From positions 62,001 to 126,000 of the forward strand of contig CAUZXS010002518.1 in the NCBI GenBank assembly GCA_963585895.1: DNA of 64,000 bases, written 5' to 3'. The notes beneath the pieces are model-generated. The model had not been told where the DNA came from and did no database searches. It was given only the letters and a program-made list of their open reading frames with translations. Position numbers and translations under genes: made by a program. Origin of the DNA: Sepioteuthis lessoniana (taxonomy: Eukaryota > Mollusca > Cephalopoda > Myopsida > Loliginidae). Each line of letters starts with the position of its first letter. The first letter of the stretch is position 1. Positions 21,436-32,729 of the stretch are shown in pieces.

Positions 21436-22190
21436 GATTAATTCATTTCAATGGCCTGTCAACCTGTCTAGGGTTATGTTATGCTGAGATCTTAGAGAAA
21501 AGGTTTTATAGTACACTTATATTTACATTCTTTGGTGTAGTAGTTTCTTAAGAGTTGTTTTTTTGGGGTTTTAAAAAAACCTTGACCTCCTGAGCCTAAA
21601 TTCACCCTCTGTTGTTTAACTGTTACCTCAGCATCAGTAAACCAGTGTTACAGTATGGAGTGGAGGGGTGGGGAGATAAACTTACCACAGGTATACCAGT
21701 GTAATGGGCTCAAACGGTTAAACTGATCACTTTAACTCATAGATGGAATCCTAACAGGTATTAATATTCTGGTCAGACAATTGGGAGGTGTCCTTGGTGT
21801 AATGGTTCTCATCGTATTAAATCGGCACAGCGACACAAGTTCAAATCCACAACAAGGCTGTTTACATTTCACATAGCACTAAAACCTTGGGAAAGGTATG
21901 AATCCAACTATTCTCCTTCCAGCTATGGGTAAATAGTAGGGCAGACTACTTCTTTTCATGCAGCAACCCTACTATGGCAACCAGTTTAAGAGAAGGAAAA
22001 CCCTGAATTCAAATCCCGTTAAACTTTGCTAAAAAATTGATGTTATGTTGCATCCTGCTTATGCAAAGGGGTTGGGTGAATAGATACACCTGGTCAAACA
22101 AGAAAGGGGTACTTCACTCTTTCCAGATCTCCAGAAATGGTGGCCCACCATCAAATGCAGTTTAGTGTCATATGCAGAAATTTTTTCTTT
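21436..22190 (-). mobile_element. Element C2 copy split by SINE-A
   Basis: The C2 3' end (ATGGCCTGTCAACCTGTCTA) is at the left. An unassigned stretch of about 140 bp (21575-21715) follows, then the core from CATAGATGGAATCCTAACAG, resuming after the SINE at 22102 (GAAAGGGGTACTTCAC) up to the T-rich tract at 22185. Confidence 0.75.
21781..22090 (+). mobile_element. SINE-A copy with 11-bp target duplication
   Basis: Starts TTGGGAGGTGTCCTTGGTGT and ends GGGGTTGGGTGAATAGATAC. It is flanked by TGGTCAGACAA (21770-21780) and TGGTCAAACAA (22091-22101). The flanks are element C2 core. Confidence 0.9.
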
Positions 22191-23029
22191 TTTTTTTTTA
22201 AAAGAAAAATGAAAAGGAAAAAGAAAAATTATTGATTATTTTTTCTTCTTTCCCTTCTGCTGTTTTACTTGAAAATTTTGATTGTTTAAAGCATTTTTAT
22301 AAAGTTTCCATTCTCAAAAGAGTTTTGCATAATTCAACCTAACTTTTGAAACATCTGATAATTTACCACTTTCTCTTTTCTGTCATCTCTTTGTTCTAAG
22401 TGTGTCACATTTCTCCTGATCTACCATTACTAAATAAACAGATGACTTAAAATCTTGCTAGACAGACAGGATAGGCAAAAAAAATAAATAAACAAGTTAA
22501 GTAGCAGTTTTGGTGGGTAGTCTTTACAAAGATTAGGGTGGGTACCAAAAAAAACAAAATTTTAGAAAAAAAGTGTTAAGACAACAAAAGCAACCAACAA
22601 ATAAATTAGCCTGAATACACAGAGCCTATAAAAATAATTAACTGAAATGTTTTAATCATTTATTCATTTTTTTCTTTTCTTTTAATCTTAATTTTAGAAC
22701 CACTGATCAATCTAGTCAATCAACTCTTAAGGAAAAAGAAAACTAAATCAATAGAATTATCAATAAATTATTTGTTCACAATTTTTAATAAAAGGATCAA
22801 ATCATCTTTAATCATTATTGCCATCAGTAACACTATGATCCTACTCATCATCATCGCTTTTTATTCTGGACAATGGAAAGAGATTGGACTTATAAGAGAT
22901 CATATGAAACCATGCCTGACACTTATTACTGAAGCTACACAGTCTTAAAAAATATGGTTTTATTGAAATTTCAGAGTAACTCACAAAGCTCCAATAATTG
23001 TCAAAACAGTTATTGATTACCTTTTCCAC
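22191..23029. other. AT-rich spacer, no gene seen
   Basis: Poly-T and poly-A stretches. The short minus-strand frame at 22841-23050 has no recognisable feature. Confidence 0.45.
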
Positions 23030-23165
23030 ATTGATTAATTTCAGTGGCATGTCAACCTGTCAAGGATTATTTTATATCAAGAGGTTAGAGTAAAGAGCTC
23101 ATGTTATGTTCATATTAACATTTTTTGCATAGTTTTTCTTTCTTTTTTTTTTTCATGCAGTCCTA
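23030..23165 (-). repeat. Element C2 3' end fragment
   Basis: GATTAATTTCAGTGGCATGT and CAACCTGTCAAGGATTATTT match the C2 terminal stem-loop, followed by the C2-specific GAGGTTAGAG and ACATTTTTTGCATAG words. Confidence 0.7.
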
Positions 23166-23211
23166 TTGAATAAAATCTCATGAAAATGCCTGAACAATGA
23201 AGCAATTTCAA

Positions 23212-23720
23212 ATCTGATTAATTTTAATGGCATGTCACCCTGTCTAGGGTTATTCTATGCCTTGAGATTAAGGTGTTTATTTCATTGTACATTCTTTATA
23301 AGAGTTTTTTTTACTACATGGTCCTATCGAATACAATAATGTTTTAAAAAGATCTATTTGAGTAATTGATAAGATCCTAACAGGTAATATCACTGTTGGT
23401 CAGTGTGGGCCTGCAAATAATGGTAATTAAGGGGTACTCATCAGTTCCCAGATCTCCTGAAATGGAGCCTCTTTATCAGACACAGTTTAATACAATACCA
23501 AGGACAAAAGCTATGAACCCTCATATCCCCTCAGTTAAATAGTACCACTACTGTCCTTCTACAAGGATGGCTTTGACATTAAATATCTCACAAAAGTTGA
23601 TATGCCATCAAACAAAGAAACTCCCCCAGGATACTCTTTTTCTTTTTTTCTTTTTTTTGAAGGGGCATCTCACCCTTCTGTAGGAGAAACAGTCAGTGTA
23701 TTCTATGCCTCCCTGAAAGG
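23212..23720 (-). mobile_element. Element C2 copy split by a SINE-B fragment
   Basis: The C2 3' end is at 23212 (GATTAATTTTAATGGCATGT), the core from about 23360 (AAGATCCTAACAGGTAATAT) to 23505, and the remainder from 23633 (CAGTCAGTGTATTCTATGCC). Confidence 0.75.
23505..23632 (+). mobile_element. SINE-B, 5'-truncated
   Basis: Only the 3' half is present: TATGAACCCTCATATCCCC, AGTACCACTACTGTCCTTCT and the terminal AAAGTTGATATGCCATCAAA with tail. Similar words CCAAGGACA and CCAGGATA flank it and may be a decayed target duplication. Confidence 0.78.
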
Positions 23721-23941
23721 TCTTATGGTTTTAGAGAAATTACACAGTAACTCTGAAAGAGTTAATGATTCTCAAAAACAACTACAGGTTGAGGATTTTC
23801 TAAAGTTCCTTCAGTTGTTGTTGAAGTATAATGTAATCTATTGATTTAGATGGAAAGGCATGTCATATTTACTCAGTTTACCTAAGTAAAATCACCTTTT
23901 AAAACAAACTTTCACCTGGGCTTCAATGATGATTACTGGTG

Positions 23942-24165
23942 CTAGGTTGGTTTGGTTGGCTGGCTGGCTTTAATGTCATATCAACCTTTGTGGGTTATTT
24001 AATGCCAAAGCCCTCCTTGTTGAAGAACATTGATGATACTATTTAACTCATAGCTGAGATGATAAGTGAATTCATACCTTTCTCAAAGGTTAATAGTCCA
24101 AAAGTGAACATAATAGTGTAAATAGAGTTCAAACTTGCTTACACTGATTTTGCTTGAACTGGTTA
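23942..24165 (-). mobile_element. SINE-B copy
   Basis: The 3' stem-loop is at the left (GTCATATCAACCTTTGTGGG, TTATTTAATGCC). The body and degenerate B box (AGAGTTCAAACTTGC) lie toward 24150. Confidence 0.82.
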
Positions 24166-24204
24166 AAAACTGATTACAAAAAAATCAGTCAACGACTTCA
24201 CTCT

Positions 24205-24485
24205 AATTGTCTTCACCATCAAATGTGTTCCCATTCCTCCTGCAAGAGGCATTTTTTATGCTGGCTTTGTAAAAAAATTTGCATAAACCATAACTGCAAA
24301 TTCTCTGACAATGATGTCACAACATCATGAGGACTTCCCTTTTGAACAAGATAGGTATTGCCTTTGACCACATCGTTGAAAGAAAAAGCCCACATGGATA
24401 TGAATATCAAATCCAACAAAGACTTTTACCATTTTTGTACCCCTTTCATATACTGCTTCTTCATAGAACAATGTGAATATTCTAT
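24205..24485 (-). pseudogene. Possible piggyBac-like transposase relic
   Basis: Minus-strand reading gives HDVVTSLSENLQ and, in another frame, VYANFFTKPA then GGMGTHL. These recall the piggyBac stretch G-DVVL-L followed by VYFDNFFTS and a G-TGT motif. Upstream, GFDIHIHVGFFF could be the decayed KWGFK region. The frame is shifted at least once. No terminal repeats or TTAA ends were located, so this is a weak call. Confidence 0.28.
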
Positions 24486-25294
24486 CAGTTGGGACACATT
24501 TGTGTGTTTTTGTGAATACTTTTTGTATGTATATTATGCATGTATTAAATGTTTCTATATGTGTATATGCGCTTGTCTTTTCTTCCCTTTGATTAAGAGC
24601 AAGTATCTCATTGCATGTAATAATACTAATATTAGACTTCAGTAAGTGGGTACTTGAGTAAATATCTTCACTAGCACCAACTAACCCTATAATAATAATT
24701 ACTAACAAAACCAATGGAAATCCAATAATATCAAGCCATTCTATTTCCAGAATCTATTTTATATTTAATAGGGAATAAACCAGCAAGTGTTCAGAAAAAG
24801 AGGTGATGAACATGGTTGTCACTCAGTCCCAGTGAAAAAAGAATAATTTGGTTCCTATGTTAATTTTAATGATTCTGACTGGCCATCTCAAAGAGTTTCC
24901 AAATTATCGTTCATAAAGAGGAGATAAGCCTCTTCATTTTCTCACAAAAATATTGAAGGCCATTAGAAAAGGCTTCTAAAATGCTAAACTGAAAGAAAAA
25001 AAATGCATGTCCACTTTGAGAGTTGGATATCTGGCATGCTCCAAACTCAATATGCAAAATTTCTCATTGTCTGTTTCTGTTGAAAATAACTGGTAACCCC
25101 TCCCCCTTGTCTATCAAATCTCAACATCACTGATCAGGGAGTAATGGTGAGGACGACATCAGTATATAACAAAAGAAGTACTCTCTGATTAGTATTTAAT
25201 TGTTTTCTCCCTTGAAAAATATTGATCAGGGAAAGTATATATACATACAGGTCCTCCGTTATTATTAAGTTGTACATCAAATTAGAAAATTTAG
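24486..25294. other. Spacer, no gene seen
   Basis: AT-rich sequence without repeats recognised elsewhere in the window. Confidence 0.4.
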
Positions 25295-25680
25295 TTCTGT
25301 CAGCAGAGATTTGAATATGCTATATCCTCCGCAGAGGGAAGTAAGAACCCCCAACTCCACAAAAAAGAGTTACCGTGAATATGTAACTCAACTGCATCTG
25401 ATGGTGAGGGTTCTGGAAATCTGAAGAGGGTGGAGTAACTGTTCATCCCAGGTTCACTCTGATCCAGAGTTGAAGTACTTGTTAGACTCTCATCAATGGG
25501 TCAAATCCATCTGTTTAAAGATTATATATATTCAATATGACCATGTACAAAAAAAAAAAAATCTTTTGAGTCAACAATACAATGTAAAAATGAATGTACA
25601 GTGAACATAATTCCTTAACCTTCAAAAATAAAATAACCCTAGATAGGTTAACATGCCATTAAAATCAATCAGTCAGTTTG
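25295..25680 (+). mobile_element. Element C2 copy
   Basis: It runs from the 5' region (GCAGAGGGAAGTAAGAACCC) through GCATCTGATGGTGAGGGTTC, GACTCTCATCAATGGGTCAA and an A run to the 3' stem-loop (AACCCTAGATAGGTTAACAT, GCCATTAAAATCAATCAGTC). The tail is AATC-type. Confidence 0.85.
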
Positions 25681-26522
25681 GAAATTGCTTTATTGTTCAG
25701 GCATTTTAATGTGATTTTATCAACCAAGATCTTACTATAATGTGCTATTTTTGTTGTGTTATTGTCACATATATTAAAATATTAGATCTTTATATTATAG
25801 ATTTTGCTTATTCAATTATTTTTTTTATTACTAGTGTTTGTAGTGTATTTATTATTATTATCATTGTTTGAATTACTGCTCATGGACATTATTTTATCTA
25901 ATATTTGTATCAATATATTCCCTTACAAGCAAAAAAAAATAACTTTTCTGCATAGTGAATCCTTTTGTCTTTATTCATCCTAATATAGAAATTTTCAATA
26001 TTTTAATAAAACATGCTTAGATAAATTTTATTGTCATTACTGGTGAGTCACAAGTATTGAAAAAAAAAAAAAAAGAAATACAATTGCATCTCATCAGAAA
26101 GTATTAAAAAAATAGCAACTAATGAAAAACATTATACAAAGTAAACCAAATAAAATTGAATTTAATAATTTTGCCATAGGATTTTATGATAGGGTTGTTT
26201 GTTGCTGGCAAATAACAAGTGAAGACTAAAAATTGCTTTAAACTATCATTTATCTTCAACTTGGTCAGTGAGAAAAAAATATAAAAAGTCTTTCTTGTTG
26301 CAAAAGAAAAGATAACACAATTAAATAAAAATAAAAAAAATACCGTAATAACAGATAAAGAAAAAGAGTAAGAAGACTGAATGAAAAGCAAAAATAGAAA
26401 GAAAAGGAAGTTGATAAAAGAAAAGAATGCAAAAGAAGAAAAGAAGAGAAAATAGTTAAAAAAAATAAATCAAAAGGAAAGTGTATTAGAAAATAAAGAT
26501 CTAAAGGAGAAAAAAAAAAATT
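25681..26522. other. AT-rich spacer with A-rich tracts
   Basis: Poly-A at 26060-26075 and A/G-rich sequence at 26330-26520 produce Phe/Leu-rich minus-strand frames that are compositional artefacts. Confidence 0.5.
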
Positions 26523-26845
26523 ATCGGTTGATTTTAATGGCATGCCATCCCATCTAGGGGTATTTTATGCTGAAAAGTTAAGGAATTGTGCTCATCGTAT
26601 GTTCCTATTCACATTTTTTTGTGTAGTTGCTGCTTGAGAGTTTTTTTTTGTTCATGATACCATCAAATACAAATAATTTTTAAACAGATCTATTTGATCC
26701 AAAGATGGGACCCTAAGAAATACTACCACTCCAGATCAGAGATGAATTAGAAGCAATGGATATGAAGGTATACTCAACATTGGATCCTCACTATCAGATA
26801 CAGGGGATATAGTCAGAATATTCTAAGACCTGCTGGCAGTGTATG
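26523..26845 (-). mobile_element. Element C2 copy
   Basis: The C2 3' end (GATTTTAATGGCATGCCATC) is at the left, then GTAGTTGCTGCTTGAGAG and the core GATGGGACCCTAAGAAATAC. The 5' end near 26840 is diverged. Confidence 0.78.
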
Positions 26846-27084
26846 AAAAAAAAAACTGTTAAAGTATAAAATTTAACCAAATACATAAAAAACAAAATGC
26901 TATAGAATTCGATAGATTAAGAAAAGGATCACTAATATCTGAAACTTTAGATTAATAAAAAAAATATAAGGTAGATATGGACACTGCTGAGAAACTTATA
27001 TAATAAAGAGATAATATCAAGGCATGTAGATTCTATCTTGTTGAGTCATTGCTAATTCTTGAGGGGTTTTGATGAGCATGTATT

Positions 27085-27345
27085 TACAAATACATGCTAC
27101 TGGCAGGATTTGACCCAAGGTTAAGTTTTAAGCTGAATTCAGCTGGTTTGAATTCAGAGTTTTCCTTCTCCTAGACTAGGAGCCTAACCAGGACTAAAGA
27201 ACCCAGTCTGGCCTATTTACCCATAGCTGAGAAGAGAACAGTTCAATTCATGCCTTTCCCAAGGGTATTAGCACAAAGGGAAATGCAAAAAATGGGATCA
27301 CTGGTTCCATTTTATACATTGATAACTGTTACACTTAGTATGCTT
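27085..27345 (-). mobile_element. SINE-A copy
   Basis: TTTGAATTCAGAGTTTTCC, GAACCCAGTCTGGCCTATTT and CCTTTCCCAAGGGTATTAGC read in reverse order toward a degraded head at TTGATAACTGTTACACTTAG. The 3' end is damaged. Confidence 0.83.
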
Positions 27346-27352
27346 CAACCAA

Positions 27353-27874
27353 CATTTGATTTTATGGCATATAAACCATTGTTGGTTATTTAATGCCAAA
27401 TCCTGTTTTTACATATATATTAAATATATGATTTGTAAACACATTTATAGATACACACAGTTAAATGATCAAATTGTTCTCTTTCTAACAATCCTATTTG
27501 GCATGTCAAAGTTAATTAGTTCCAAGTATTGCTATGTATCACTAAAAATTCAATTAAACATCAGTCATTTGATTACACAGTTAAGTGATCAAACAGTTCT
27601 ACTTCAAAGAATTAAATTTGGCATAAGTCATCTGTGTGCACTCAGATTAAATGTTAAACAGTTCTATTGGACCCTATCATTTACTACCACTTCAGGCCAG
27701 TGTGGACCTGGAAGCAATGGCAATGAAGAGGTTCTCTGCATTCTCCAAAGCTCCAGCATTACTGGAGCTTCATCAACAGATTGTTTAGAGTCATATCCAG
27801 GACATTTGTTGGTGGGGATCTTACCTCTCTACAAAGATGCAGTTGGTGTATTCTTCTGCCCTAGCCGGCTGGGC
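27353..27874 (-). mobile_element. Element C1 copy
   Basis: The 3' stem-loop is at 27362 (GGCATATAAACCATTGTTGG, then TTAATGCCAAATCC), minisatellite-like units at 27450-27660, the core from 27668 (CTACCACTTCAGGCCAGTGT) and the 5' end at GCCCTAGCCGGCTGGGC. The plus-strand frame spanning it is a chance opening. Confidence 0.87.
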
Positions 27875-27889
27875 TGCAACATTTTTTGG

Positions 27890-28165
27890 AGTAGTTTTTG
27901 ATAAAACACCAGACTGTACAAGTGCAGCACCCTCCATATCAACCAAACCTAGTTCTTAGCAATTTTTTTGTGTCTATTTAAAATGCATATCAAGGGTAAG
28001 ATTTGTAGAGATAATTTCAAAAGAGAAATTTCATAAGTGCTTTGACTGATGGAAAACTCACTGGAATAAGTGTGTTGAATGCTAAGAGGAATATTTTGAA
28101 AAAAAATGTTTCAGTCATTGTTCATTTCTGTCTTGGTAAATACAGCTTTAGTCTTGATACCTTTT
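27890..28165 (+). pseudogene. Mariner-like transposase C-terminus relic
   Basis: Near 28050 the plus strand reads HWNKCVEC then EEYFEKK, matching the mariner C-terminal pattern W-KCIE-GEYFE. The same block, diverged, recurs at 57940-58215 (HWNKYIEWQRD, FEENY), so both are copies of one element family. Shared flanking words CACCCTCCAT and TAAATACAG/TAGATACAG confirm it. Stops interrupt both. Confidence 0.5.
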
Positions 28166-28970
28166 GAACATGCTAGGTAATGTGCCATTATTATGAAGAC
28201 TGAAAAAAATTATATATCTACAAATCACACCTGGTTTCTTTTTTTGGGGTGGGGGTAAATGAGTATTTCAAATTCAGTAAATAATTCTTCATAATGCACT
28301 CAATTGCTTGAGCAGTAGACTGAGAGCAGACATGCCTCAAATTTCGTCCAGGGAGAAAAACAACATTGAGATCAAAGTAGAGAAAAACTGCCTTCCTCTT
28401 ATGATTATTTTAAAGCTTGTAAAGTTAATGATGGCTGGAAGTCATGTTTTAAAAAGAAGTGATGGTACAGCATTTGATCTCATCTAAGACAGGGAATATA
28501 AAGAAAAAATCCTAGTGCATTTACAGGTAAGCATTTAATGTTGTTGAAATATATAAACTAAAGCAGAAAAAAAAAAATTTATAATAAAGAAGATTGTTTT
28601 AAGTAAATAATATAAGTTTTATAAATTTAGACTCGTTAGTCTCTGGCTTCCACACAAGACATTAACCAACCAGGTACCTCTCAACTTCACATTTAAGACC
28701 AAGCAAATATTTTTTAAACTTTTTTTTTGACAAATAAACACAAGTCTTTTGATATCAAATAGGGTGAATCTAAAGAATGCATTTATTTAATAAAAAAGTA
28801 GGGGGTTCTACTTCAGTGAAAAGTATATCTATCTATTTTGAAAAGATACTGTTTATTTGGCTTTCACTGGGTGGTATTTAATATCTCCAAAAATATAGCC
28901 TACCTAGAGCAGTAGAACCCTTGTCCCTTTCAAAATACTCTAAGAACCTCAATAACATTTTTCTAGCATA
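28166..28970. other. AT-rich spacer, no gene seen
   Basis: It holds a G-rich run at 28240 and an ACAGGTAAGC word at 28525 that resembles a splice donor, but no adjacent coding frame. Confidence 0.4.
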
Positions 28971-28974
28971 AAAC

Positions 28975-29120
28975 ACTCTGGAAAATCAACATCAGTACCA
29001 TTCTTCTTACTCTTGTCTATCTTGTGTCAAAAGTGATTTTAGTTTTGGGAAAAACCAGAATTTGCAGGAAGTCAAATTTGGATTGAAGGGAGAGAGGGCT
29101 AAGTAATTTGATGTTTTGCT
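28975..29120 (-). pseudogene. Mariner-like transposase fragment
   Basis: The minus strand reads ALSPFNPNLTSCKFWFFPKL then KSLL. This aligns by eye with the mariner block YSPDLAPCDFFLFPKLKSLL that holds the third catalytic Asp. Here that Asp is replaced by Lys, so it is inactive. Terminal repeats were not found. Confidence 0.5.
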
Positions 29121-29605
29121 AAGATATACTGCACAAAACAACAACTACAAAATGAATAATTCATGGGTGAGTGAGTGTTCATGCATGTGCAGTAAGGTCC
29201 CTATTAATTGGTTACATCAGAGTTACACAAACATGTCAAGACCTTAACCACACCTAGCTTTCATATTTTGTGCCTCACTAGTTTTGATTTAATTTTTCCA
29301 TTACGATACAGACTCGACATTTATTCATCTATTTTCCAATTTTTAAAAATATACTGTATTGCATGATTACTCGTGTATCATGCAACTTTCTGAGATGAAA
29401 TTTTAGTCTAGTATTCAGGGATTATACTAGACATGACATACAAAGTTAGTGTGGGTAAATAGTTAGCCAAGACTAGGCCCAAGCCAACTGGGGTGCCTAT
29501 AATTTCCAGCTGCAGAATTCAACAAATAGTCCTGGATAGTATTGAATGATGTTTGAATATATAGAGTAATTTTTAGAATATTTTAAAAGATATCGTGAAA
29601 AAAAT

Positions 29606-29660
29606 TGATAATTATAATTTTCACATAAAGAGGTAGTTAATTCTTTGAGAAGGAAGAAAA
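29606..29660. repeat. Sequence related to the 48-bp insert at 31077
   Basis: Bases 29611-29658 match 31077-31124 at 43 of 48 positions (ATTATAATTTTCACA, TAGTTAATTCTTTG, AAGGAAGAA). It may be another copy of the same unidentified retroposon 3' end. Confidence 0.6.
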
Positions 29661-29734
29661 AATATACAAGAGAAAATCATTTTTTTATATGGCTGAGGTT
29701 CACACACAAACACACTGATTTAAAGATTCTTTTG

Positions 29735-30112
29735 TCAGCAGAGCTTAGAATAAACCAATTGCATCTGCCAGTAGAGGGATAAGACCCCATCCAAAAGAAA
29801 ACAGGTCATCCTGAGTATGACACTAGATTGTATCTGATGATGGTTCCAATTTTAGAGTGTGTAGAGTATCTCTTTATTGCCATTACTCCCAGGTCAACTC
29901 TACCCAGCAGTGGTAGTATGTGTTAGAGTCCCATCTATGGCTCAAATTGATCAGTATAAAAATTGTTCATATTGGATTTGATCACATAAAAAATTTTCAG
30001 AAAAAAAGAACATAAAAATGTAAATATGAATGTATAATGAATGCAATCCCTAACCTCATGGCATAACATAACCTGAGACAAGTTGAGATGACATTAAAAT
30101 CAATCAATTAAA
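29735..30112 (+). mobile_element. Element C2 copy
   Basis: GAGTATGACACTAGATTGTA, TTGCCATTACTCCCAGGTCA and GTTAGAGTCCCATCTATGG lead to the C2 end (AACCTGAGACAAGTTGAGAT, GACATTAAAATCAATCAATT). Confidence 0.85.
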
Positions 30113-30942
30113 TAGATTTAAAGAATGATGATGAAGATGAAATAAAATATAAACAAAAAGATTTAATGTTACAATTCTGTTATAAAAATTGTCGAAAATA
30201 ATTCCATTAGTTACTATTAGTATGGAACTGAATAAAATATATTTTTATGTTAGTATTTATTTCTTCTGCCATTTTGAATTAGTCATTTCCTTTATTTTTC
30301 AAAGAAAAACTTTTTAGTATTTATTTCTATCATTTGGCAATAGGTCATAGGGATTTTTTTTTTATTAATTCTATGGAGATGATTCTTTGGCGGCTGTTGG
30401 TTTATTTTCATTTTATTTTTATTTAAAAAAAATTTAATTATCTTCTTCAAAAGAATTCCCCTGGCTCATTTCTCTTCTCATAGACATGGGAATATTTCCT
30501 TCATTTTAAAATGGAGGTGAAAAGGTTAATAACTAAGAATTTGCTTTAATTGTATTTTCTTCTTTATTCAAATGACATTATTTTGTTTCATTTATAAACC
30601 ATGGTTATTTGTTTATCATTTCACATGTATTAAATATTAAGTCTCCTTACGTTTTATTTAATTTTCTCATTATATTTTTTGTCTATTTGTTTCATCTTAT
30701 GCACTTGCATATCATTTTTGAAAAGATTATTTACATCAGCACTTCTGGTTGTGGTTCCAAGATAGTATGATCTATCATGTTTGTGAGTTCGGGATGTGGG
30801 ATCAATGATGGACACTGAAATCACTTGAGAAAACAAAAGAAAGAAAAACACATGGAGAAATTAAAAAAAAAGAAAAAAAAAGAAAGAGAAATTGGAAAAA
30901 AGATAAAGAATTCCAAGTAATGTACAGAAGGAAAAAGATTGA
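30113..30942. other. AT-rich spacer, no gene seen
   Basis: T-rich and A-rich tracts only. Confidence 0.4.
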
Positions 30943-30943
30943 A

Positions 30944-30976
<33 letters not shown>
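30943..30976. repeat. (TA)n(GA)n microsatellite
   Basis: A TA run followed directly by a GA run, next to a GGTTGGTTTTATGGC element C1-like 3' end. Confidence 0.9.
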
Positions 30977-31031
30977 TTGGTTGGTTTTATGGCAGCTCTG
31001 TGCTATTTCATGCTTAAGTCACTTTAACAAT

Positions 31032-31578
31032 TGATTTTAATAGTATGTCAATCCTAGGGTCTAGGGTGATTTTATGATTATAATTTTCACAGAAAGACAT
31101 AGTTAATTCTTTGGAAAGGAAGAAGGTGATTTTATGCTGAGAAGTGAGGTGATCATGTTCATTGAACATTCAGTATTCATAGTTATATTTTTTGAGTAGT
31201 TGTTTTTCCAGTTTTTTGGGGTTTTTTTTTTGCACTCAATCCTATTGAACATAAATAATTTTGAAACAGATCTAATTGAACCATAGATGTGACCTTAGTA
31301 GTTACTACCACTCCAGATCAAAACTGACCTGGGAGTAATGTCAATGAGAAGAAGTACTCCATGCTGTCCCGATCTTCAGACCTGGAGCCTCACCACCAGA
31401 TGCAGTTTAGTTTCATATGCATGACACCCCTTTTTTTTTAAGGGGAAGATAGAAATCTTCAACCTTTGCTGTTTTGCACCCAGTTATATAGTATCAAATA
31501 TTCGAATTACAAATAATTTTCAAATAGATCTCTTTGACCCTTAAACAGGACCCTAACAAATACTACCACACCAGTACA
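31032..31578 (-). mobile_element. Element C2 copy with a 48-bp insertion
   Basis: The C2 3' end is at GATTTTAATAGTATGTCAAT and the core at about 31275-31435. The word GGTGATTTTATG is duplicated around a 48-bp foreign segment at 31077-31124. A second short C2 piece (31500-31578) follows a T/A-rich break. Confidence 0.8.
31077..31124. mobile_element. 48-bp insert with 12-bp target duplication
   Basis: GGTGATTTTATG flanks it at 31065-31076 and 31125-31136. The insert ends GGAAAGGAAGAA, like a short A-rich tail, and matches 29611-29658. It behaves like an extremely 5'-truncated retroposon end. Confidence 0.65.
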
Positions 31579-31579
31579 G

Positions 31580-31930
31580 TTGATTGGTTGTTTTACAGCA
31601 CATCAACCCTTTTTGTGCTGAATTAAATTTCAAACAATTCAGTTTTGTATAAGAATAATTTTTGTTTACAAGCAGATGTCCAAACAATTTGGTTTAGCAT
31701 AAGTATACATTTAGTTCTATTTAACCCATAAATATCAGGTGCTGCCATTCCGGGCCAGAGTGGACCAGGAAACAATGGCAAGGAAGGGGTGCTCCACATT
31801 ACCCAAAACTCCAGCATCACTGGAACCTCACCATCAGATTGTTTAGTGCCATATCCAGGACTCTCATAGGCGGGGTCTTAACCCTCTGAAGAGGTGCAGT
31901 CGGTGTATTCTACAGCCCCAGCCGACTGGG
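31580..31930 (-). mobile_element. Element C1 copy
   Basis: It runs from the 3' tail side (TGATTGGTTGTTTTACAGC) through CAAACAATTCAGTTTTG-type units and the core at 31740 (GCTGCCATTCCGGGCCAGAG) to a perfect 5' hairpin (CAGTCGG with CCGACTG) ending GACTGGGC. Confidence 0.87.
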
Positions 31931-32322
31931 CAATACACAGAGTTAATGTCAAAACAGTTTTATTTCAGATAATTCAGTTTAGCATTAGTACACAGTTTAG
32001 ATGTCAAAACAGTTCTATTCTAAACAATTCAGTTTAGCATAAATACACAGTTTAAATGCAAAAACAGTAAATTCAAAAAACCTCAGTTTAGTTCTATTTA
32101 ACCCATAGATAGGACCCTTATCAGGTGCTACCACTCCAGGCCTGAGTGGACCTGGGAGCGATGGCAATAATGAGGTACTCTGTATTCTCCAAAGCTCCAG
32201 CATTACTGGAACCACACCATCAGATTGTTTAGTGTCATATCCAGGACACTTGTTGGGGGGGGGTCTTACCCCTCTGCAGAGAAGCAGTCGGTGTATTCTA
32301 CAGCCCCAGCTGACTGAGTAAG
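31931..32322 (-). mobile_element. Element C1 copy in tandem with the previous one
   Basis: It lacks the 3' tail and starts within the ACACAG/CAATTCAGTTTAGC units. The core lies at 32120 (GGTGCTACCACTCCAGGCCT) and the 5' end at CAGCCCCAGCTGACTGAG, followed by a GA run. Its neighbour may have inserted into it. Confidence 0.82.
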
Positions 32323-32729
32323 AGAGAGAGAGAGAGTAATTAAGCAGTAGAGTATATCATTATCAATTACAATTTTTTTTTATCTTAATTTTAGTTGTAT
32401 TGTGTTTTTTTTTTTTTAAGATCACAACTCACCAAGGTTATCTCTACAAAAGCAAGGTATGACACATATTGAAAATAATAAAGGATAAGTCCTCAGGGAG
32501 ATTCAAGCTCATATCTACTTTTCATTTCCCGGAAATCTAGCTTTCTGTACCAATTGCTGATACTTAGTTATTACTCATGAAATGACAAAAAAAAAACACA
32601 AGACAAAAAAGAATACAAAAAAAACACATTGATATATTCTAACTTCTACGTGGTTATATTAATTTTTCCTTTTAGAAAAGAAACTAAATATTACATCAAA
32701 ATGTATTTGCTAATAATCACATGTATTTG

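Noticed and set aside
24325-24714. 129-codon minus-strand frame as a host gene
   Set aside because: No start context, domain or similar sequence; only part of it recalls a transposase, which is reported as a weak relic.
28500-28560. Splice-donor-like words such as ACAGGTAAGC
   Set aside because: No open frame or partner site nearby; such words are frequent by chance.
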